DNA from: Psychrobacter sp.
GTDB lineage: Bacteria; Pseudomonadota; Gammaproteobacteria; Pseudomonadales; Moraxellaceae
Assembly (NCBI GenBank): GCA_029267175.1
Contig: JARIDJ010000088.1
Span: forward strand, 1-48,284
DNA length: 48,284 nucleotides
Direction: 5' to 3'
Shown here: piece after piece, positions 43,880 to 48,284 of the stretch
How positions within the stretch are numbered: position 1 is the first letter of the stretch
Layout of the letters: each line of letters begins with the position of its first letter
The notes under the pieces: model-generated
The model's input: only the letters and a program-made list of their open reading frames with translations
Database searches by the model: none
What the model was told of the DNA's origin: nothing
Program-made: the position numbers and the translations under genes

Positions 43880-46774
43880 ATGGCACATGACCATATTGCA
43901 ATACGCGGCGCCCGTACTCACAATCTAAAAAACATTGATCTCGATATTCCACGCGATAAGTTCGTGGTCATTACGGGTTTATCAGGTTCTGGTAAATCCT
44001 CACTCGCCTTTGATACGCTTTATGCTGAAGGGCAACGTCGTTACGTCGAGAGTCTGTCGGCCTACGCGCGTCAGTTCTTATCACAGATGGAGAAGCCTGA
44101 CGTTGATAGTATCGAAGGCTTGTCGCCTGCTATTGCTATCGAGCAAAAATCGACCAACCATAACCCGCGCTCAACCGTTGGTACCATTACTGAGATTTAT
44201 GATTATTTGCGTCTGCTTTATGCGCGTATTGGTACGCCTTTTTGCCCTGAGCATAATGAGCCGATGGTAGCGCAGTCAGTCACTGAAATGGTCGATCAGG
44301 TTATGGGCTTGCCTGCCGATACTAAGCTGATGATTCTTGCGCCGGTCATTCGTGAGCGTAAAGGCGAGCATACGGTACTGCTTGAGCAATTGATCGGCCA
44401 AGGTTTCGTGCGCGTGCGTGTTGACGGTGATGTCTATGATACCGACGAGCTACCAACGCTTGACAAGAAGAAAAAGCATACTATCGAGGTGGTCGTGGAT
44501 CGCTTCAAAGTGCGCGATGACTTAGGCAACCGCGTCGCTGAGAGTTTGGAGACCGCTTTACGTCTAGGTCAAGGTCTTGTGACGCTACACTTTATGGATG
44601 GTAACCCTAAAGAGGGCGGCGCTGATAATCAAGTCATGTCTGCTAAGCATAGCTGCCCCGTTTGTGATCGAGCGGTGTCCGAGCTTGAGCCGCGGATGTT
44701 CAGTTTTAACAATCCTTATGGCGCCTGTCCAAGTTGTGACGGTCTTGGTAAACGTCAATATTTCTCAAGCGAGAAGCTCATTACTCATCATGATAAGACC
44801 TTAAATCAAGGGGCTATTAATGGTTGGGATAAGCGTCACGCGTACTACTTTGGCTTATTATCTACCGTTTGTAACCATTTCAAAATCGACATGGATACGC
44901 CTTGGAAAGAGCTAACTAAGCAGCAGCAAGATTTAATTATGCAAGGCTCAGGTAAAGAGAAGCTAACCTTTAACTTTACTGATGAGCGCGGGCGTAAAAC
45001 CAATAAGACTATTCCTTTTGAAGGGGTGTTGCCTTATCTTGAGCGTCGTTATGCGAAGACGCAAAGTAATTTAGTACGTGATGAGCTGGCCAAATATTTA
45101 GCTGATACCACCTGTAATGTCTGTGATGGCGCGCGTCTCAACGAGATATCACGTAATGTCCGCGTTGATGATCAAACGATTGCTGAGATCGTTAAGCTAT
45201 CGATTGGCGATGCTGCTGATTATTACAAGACGCTTAAAATCAGCGGTCATAAAGGCGAAGTCGCTGAAAAAATCTTTAAAGAGATTAATGAGCGTCTTAA
45301 CTTCTTAGTCAGCGTTGGCCTTGATTATTTATCACTAGCCCGCTCTGCCGAAACCTTATCGGGCGGTGAAGCCCAGCGTATTCGTTTGGCGAGTCAAATC
45401 GGAGCTGGTCTGATGGGCGTGATGTACGTACTTGATGAGCCGTCAATCGGCTTACATCAACGCGATAATGATCGTTTGCTTAAGACCTTAACGCGCCTGC
45501 GTGATTTAGGTAATACCGTCTTAGTCGTTGAGCACGATGAAGATGCTATCCGTCAAGCCGATCACGTGATTGATATCGGCGTTGGCGCTGGCGTGCACGG
45601 CGGCCATATCATCGCTCAAGGTACGGTCGAAGATATTATGGCGAATAAGGAATCGCTGACTGGACAATATATGTCTGGTAAAAAGAAAATTGAGATTCCA
45701 CGCCTACGTCATAAAGCCAAAACGATAGAGGTCGAAGGTAAAAAGAAAAAACTGCCGATGACTATTGAGCTAAAAGGCGCTACTGGTAACAATCTAAAAA
45801 ATGTCGATCTAACTTTACCTGTTGGTATTATGACTTGTATCACTGGCGTCTCAGGTTCGGGTAAATCGACTTTGATTAACCGTACTTTGATGCCATTAGC
45901 TGCGACGCAATTGAACAACGCTTCAACGCTAATCGCTGATAAGTACGAAAGCATTAGTGGTCTTGATCATTTAGATAAGATGGTCGATATCGATCAAAGC
46001 CCAATCGGTCGTACCCCGCGTTCGAACCCTGCCACTTATACCGGAGTGTTTACGCCGGTACGTGAGATGTTCGCGCAAACCCAAGAAGCACGCGCGCGTG
46101 GTTATAAACCAGGTCGCTTTAGCTTCAACGTCAAAGGCGGACGCTGTGAGATGTGCCAAGGCGATGGCTTGATCAAGGTCGAAATGCATTTCTTACCGGA
46201 TATGTACGTGCCCTGTGATACTTGTGAAGGTAAGCGCTATAACCGCGAAACCTTAGAGATTCATTATAAAGGTAAGACTATTGCTGACGTTTTAGACATG
46301 ACGGTAGAAGACGCGGTTGAGTTCTTCTCAGCGATTCCGGCCATTTATCGTCGCTTGCAAGCACTGATGGATGTCGGTCTCAGCTACATTCGCTTGGGTC
46401 AGTCTGCGCCGACCCTATCGGGCGGTGAAGCCCAGCGCGTTAAGTTAGCACGCGAGCTTGCCAAGCGTGATACGGGTCAAACGCTGTATATCTTGGATGA
46501 GCCGACCACGGGTTTGCATTTCCATGATATCGATAAGCTGCTCAATATCCTGCACGCGCTACGTGATAAAGGTAATACCATCGTGGTGATTGAGCATAAC
46601 TTAGATGTTATCAAAACGGCAGATTGGGTGATTGATCTTGGCCCTGAAGGCGGTAAAGGGGGCGGACTGATTATCGCTGAAGGCACGCCTGAGGAAGTGG
46701 CTGAAGTGAAAGGCTCGCATACGGGTGAGTTCTTAAAGCCTGTTTTGGAACAGGCGATGTCTGAGGCGAGTTAG
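43880..46774 (+). CDS. uvrA: Excinuclease ABC subunit UvrA
   Basis: 964 residues, damage-recognition ATPase of nucleotide excision repair. First ABC module: Walker [10 protein letters not shown] (33-41) and signature [16 protein letters not shown]. Second: GVSGSGKST and [17 protein letters not shown], then [14 protein letters not shown]. Zinc modules are visible as [13 protein letters not shown] with CPSCDG, and [14 protein letters not shown] with CDTCEG. It loads UvrB on DNA and acts in the cytoplasm. Length is normal or slightly long. Its ribosome site (TAGGA) is rather far from the ATG. Confidence 0.98.
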   Translation: MAHDHIAIRGARTHNLKNIDLDIPRDKFVVITGLSGSGKSSLAFDTLYAEGQRRYVESLSAYARQFLSQMEKPDVDSIEGLSPAIAIEQKSTNHNPRSTVGTITEIYDYLRLLYARIGTPFCPEHNEPMVAQSVTEMVDQVMGLPADTKLMILAPVIRERKGEHTVLLEQLIGQGFVRVRVDGDVYDTDELPTLDKKKKHTIEVVVDRFKVRDDLGNRVAESLETALRLGQGLVTLHFMDGNPKEGGADNQVMSAKHSCPVCDRAVSELEPRMFSFNNPYGACPSCDGLGKRQYFSSEKLITHHDKTLNQGAINGWDKRHAYYFGLLSTVCNHFKIDMDTPWKELTKQQQDLIMQGSGKEKLTFNFTDERGRKTNKTIPFEGVLPYLERRYAKTQSNLVRDELAKYLADTTCNVCDGARLNEISRNVRVDDQTIAEIVKLSIGDAADYYKTLKISGHKGEVAEKIFKEINERLNFLVSVGLDYLSLARSAETLSGGEAQRIRLASQIGAGLMGVMYVLDEPSIGLHQRDNDRLLKTLTRLRDLGNTVLVVEHDEDAIRQADHVIDIGVGAGVHGGHIIAQGTVEDIMANKESLTGQYMSGKKKIEIPRLRHKAKTIEVEGKKKKLPMTIELKGATGNNLKNVDLTLPVGIMTCITGVSGSGKSTLINRTLMPLAATQLNNASTLIADKYESISGLDHLDKMVDIDQSPIGRTPRSNPATYTGVFTPVREMFAQTQEARARGYKPGRFSFNVKGGRCEMCQGDGLIKVEMHFLPDMYVPCDTCEGKRYNRETLEIHYKGKTIADVLDMTVEDAVEFFSAIPAIYRRLQALMDVGLSYIRLGQSAPTLSGGEAQRVKLARELAKRDTGQTLYILDEPTTGLHFHDIDKLLNILHALRDKGNTIVVIEHNLDVIKTADWVIDLGPEGGKGGGLIIAEGTPEEVAEVKGSHTGEFLKPVLEQAMSEAS

Positions 46775-46799
46775 TGGGTTGGTTTTTTAGTTGTTATTT

Positions 46800-46832
46800 A
46801 AGGGCTGCTCTTTTGGGAGTGGCCTTTTTTTT
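46800..46832 (+). terminator. Probable terminator after uvrA
   Basis: An imperfect stem (AAGGGC...CTC / GAG...GGCCTT) is followed by eight T. Confidence 0.65.
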
Positions 46833-47082
46833 GAATAAAATTTTAGATTTATAGTGCTTTCTATGTAAGACATAAAGATAAAAGCCTTACTTTTGATATT
46901 AGTGTAATCATTTTTCCGATAGATTAAAAATTAGGTAGTTATATTCTACTAGATGTATAAACTTATTGTTCGTTGCTGTAATGTTTCTGATAAGTTATAA
47001 TTCTTACTTTATTCAGTTCATAAAAAATTAAATATAATCGAGACTACCCATCTTCGTATAAACCTCATTTAAGGCAAAATTT
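46833..47082. other. AT-rich gap after uvrA
   Basis: About 250 bp, AT-rich, no ORF or RNA recognised. It marks the start of a right-hand segment with lower GC than the rest of the window. Confidence 0.45.
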
Positions 47083-47406
47083 ATGAAATTAAAATTACTA
47101 ATATCACTAATTTCAGCATTGTTCTTATTTGCTTGTTCATCTGCTGATGAGACGTCCGACTATGACAGTAGTTCAACAAATACATACGAAGCCCTGCCTC
47201 CCGAAACTTACTCAGTAGAAAAACAAAGCTATATGCAATCTTGTATAGATACTTCTGATGAAAGCTTTTGTAGTTGTCAGTTTGATGTAATGGATCCAAT
47301 ACTTTCTAGTTCAGTAGGTAGTGATTGGAGCAAAAAAAATATGGAAGAAAAAGACTTCGAGAAATATGTATCAGCTGTTGAAATAGCAGTCAGCGAATGT
47401 AGTTAA
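47083..47406 (+). CDS. Small putative lipoprotein, 107 residues
   Basis: MKLKLLISLISALFLFAC is a clear lipoprotein signal with Cys18. The mature part is short and acidic, with a Ser/Thr-rich start and four further Cys (MQSCIDTSDESFCSCQFDVM, and the C-terminal ECS), which could form disulfides in the periplasm. I recognise no family. It is AT-rich and followed 33 bp later by the zinc-ribbon protein gene on the same strand, so the two may be co-transcribed and work together. Confidence 0.78.
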   Translation: MKLKLLISLISALFLFACSSADETSDYDSSSTNTYEALPPETYSVEKQSYMQSCIDTSDESFCSCQFDVMDPILSSSVGSDWSKKNMEEKDFEKYVSAVEIAVSECS

Positions 47407-47439
47407 TCTAGTAAAAGCATCTGTTTTAGAGAAAAAAAT

Positions 47440-48284
47440 ATGGCTCTTATTGACTGTCCAGAGTGCGCTCATAAAATTAGTGATCAAAGTTCTGCTTGTC
47501 CCAAATGTGGCTTTCCTATTAAAGAAACACACAAAATTAATCGGCAGCAAAACTCTAATGACGAAAATAAAATTATTCAACCGCAAAGCAACCCTGTATC
47601 TCAAGTACTAAAATTGATAATTGTTATTATTTTCATTGGTCTTCTTTATCTTTTGATTAGTTCTTATTTTGGTTATAAAGAAAAAACAAAACAATATGGG
47701 CAGAAAAACTTTAGTGAGCAAGTTGACAGCTCTTACATACAAATTCCCATGTTAGTGACTGGTGCCGGTGAAGATGGTCACTATTTTCTAATCTCACATA
47801 CTAGAAATAATAGCATAGAAGAAATCAAGTATATGCGTAAAGATAATATTTTCGATTCTTACGGGAAGATGGAGATAAAGTGCTCGAATAATGAGATAAG
47901 AAAATACTCAGCAAATAGTCTATCTGGTCTGCAATCAGGTAATTTGGGCGGATGGTATAAAATTAGTCCAGAAGCGGATTGGATAGAGCAAGATATTGTT
48001 AATTTTGTCTGTAAAAGGCAGTCTGTTCTGGACCAACCTCAATTTAATACAGAAAGAAATACTGTAGAAGAACCTGTATCAATGTCAGAAACTTTGGTGT
48101 CTATACCAATGTCTGACTCATTTGAAAACGGTCGATACTTTCTTACATCACAAACCACAGAAAACGGTATCGAAAATATTAAATATATACGTGAGGGGAA
48201 TGACAATACCTCGTATGCAAAAATGGAAATCAGATGTGCAGATAATCAAATAAGAAAATATTCAGCAGATAATGCTAATGCTTT
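47440..48284 (+). CDS. Zinc-ribbon membrane protein with duplicated extracytoplasmic module, truncated at window edge
   Basis: 281 codons are visible without a stop. The N-terminal zinc ribbon has Cys6, Cys9, Cys20 and Cys23 (CPEC...CPKCGFPI). A hydrophilic stretch precedes a single membrane helix (about 57-77; LKLIIVIIFIGLLYLLISSY). The outer part contains two copies of a module of about 65 residues. Copy 1 (about 100-165) has IPMLVTGAG, GHYFLISHT, IEEIKYMR, KMEIKCSNNEIRKYSAN. Copy 2 (about 215-281) has IPMSDSFENGRYFLTSQT, IENIKYIR, KMEIRCADNQIRKYSAD. Copy 1 also has a C-terminal VNFVCKR segment, so each copy may hold a disulfide. Zinc-ribbon plus one helix is a common layout for envelope-associated accessory proteins. 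No known family recognised for the module. Confidence 0.8.
   Translation, partial: MALIDCPECAHKISDQSSACPKCGFPIKETHKINRQQNSNDENKIIQPQSNPVSQVLKLIIVIIFIGLLYLLISSYFGYKEKTKQYGQKNFSEQVDSSYIQIPMLVTGAGEDGHYFLISHTRNNSIEEIKYMRKDNIFDSYGKMEIKCSNNEIRKYSANSLSGLQSGNLGGWYKISPEADWIEQDIVNFVCKRQSVLDQPQFNTERNTVEEPVSMSETLVSIPMSDSFENGRYFLTSQTTENGIENIKYIREGNDNTSYAKMEIRCADNQIRKYSADNANA

Noticed and set aside
1..48284. CRISPR array, tRNA or rRNA genes, insertion sequence or prophage
   Set aside because: No regularly spaced direct repeats, cloverleaf-like sequences, transposase or phage proteins were seen.

Overview
The window looks like a chromosomal segment of a Moraxellaceae bacterium, most likely Psychrobacter. 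The reasons are the uvrA / YajR-type MFS / ssb order, a gspN-gspC-gspD block without other gsp genes, a FimX-type degenerate GGDEF-EAL protein, a Gln/Asn/Gly-rich SSB linker, an ESPR-type trimeric autotransporter and AT-rich intergenic DNA. No rRNA, tRNA, CRISPR array, transposase or prophage gene was seen.

Layout. (1) 1-1437, minus: N-terminal 479 codons of a trimeric autotransporter adhesin that runs off the left edge, followed by about 650 bp of AT-rich non-coding DNA. (2) 2096-4922: an acyl-CoA ligase with its own terminator, then a Met/His-rich lipoprotein with two DUF305 domains. (3) 5066-13882: a LysR regulator divergent from ridA, a ketoglutarate-semialdehyde-type aldehyde dehydrogenase, an M19 'dipeptidase-like' protein lacking key zinc ligands, a BCCT transporter and two proteins of unknown function. 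This looks like an uncharacterised uptake-and-degradation operon, probably for a quaternary-ammonium or other small nitrogen compound that ends in a C5 semialdehyde. It closes with a strong terminator. (4) 14119-20420: a PaoABC-type molybdenum aldehyde oxidoreductase with XdhC and MocA cofactor-maturation genes, then a 46-residue metallothionein-like peptide and a terminator.

(5) 20657-25875: a tandem universal stress protein convergent with a MoxR / DUF58 / TgpA-transglutaminase cluster. (6) 25962-35483, mostly minus: cytochrome c lipoprotein, FimX-like protein, EpmB, EF-P (plus strand, divergent from epmB), hybrid histidine kinase, TcdA, TatD-family nuclease and a DUF3298-like lipoprotein. 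(7) 35657-39974: a small membrane peptide and the type II secretion genes gspD, gspC and gspN. (8) 40124-46774: an H-NS-family protein, SSB, a YajR-like MFS transporter and UvrA. (9) 47083 to the right edge: a more AT-rich accessory end with a small lipoprotein and a truncated zinc-ribbon membrane protein carrying a duplicated extracytoplasmic module.

How the genes work together. EpmB and EF-P form a modification enzyme / substrate pair. The Pao subunits, XdhC and MocA form one enzyme plus its cofactor supply. MoxR, DUF58 and TgpA are a known chaperone / membrane-protein set. GspN, GspC and GspD are envelope parts of a secretion machine whose other genes lie elsewhere. The strongest candidates for new biology are the 6207-13882 catabolic operon, the Cys-rich peptide at 20280-20420 and the duplicated-module zinc-ribbon protein at the right edge. 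Function calls rest on motif reading and family knowledge; no database search was run.
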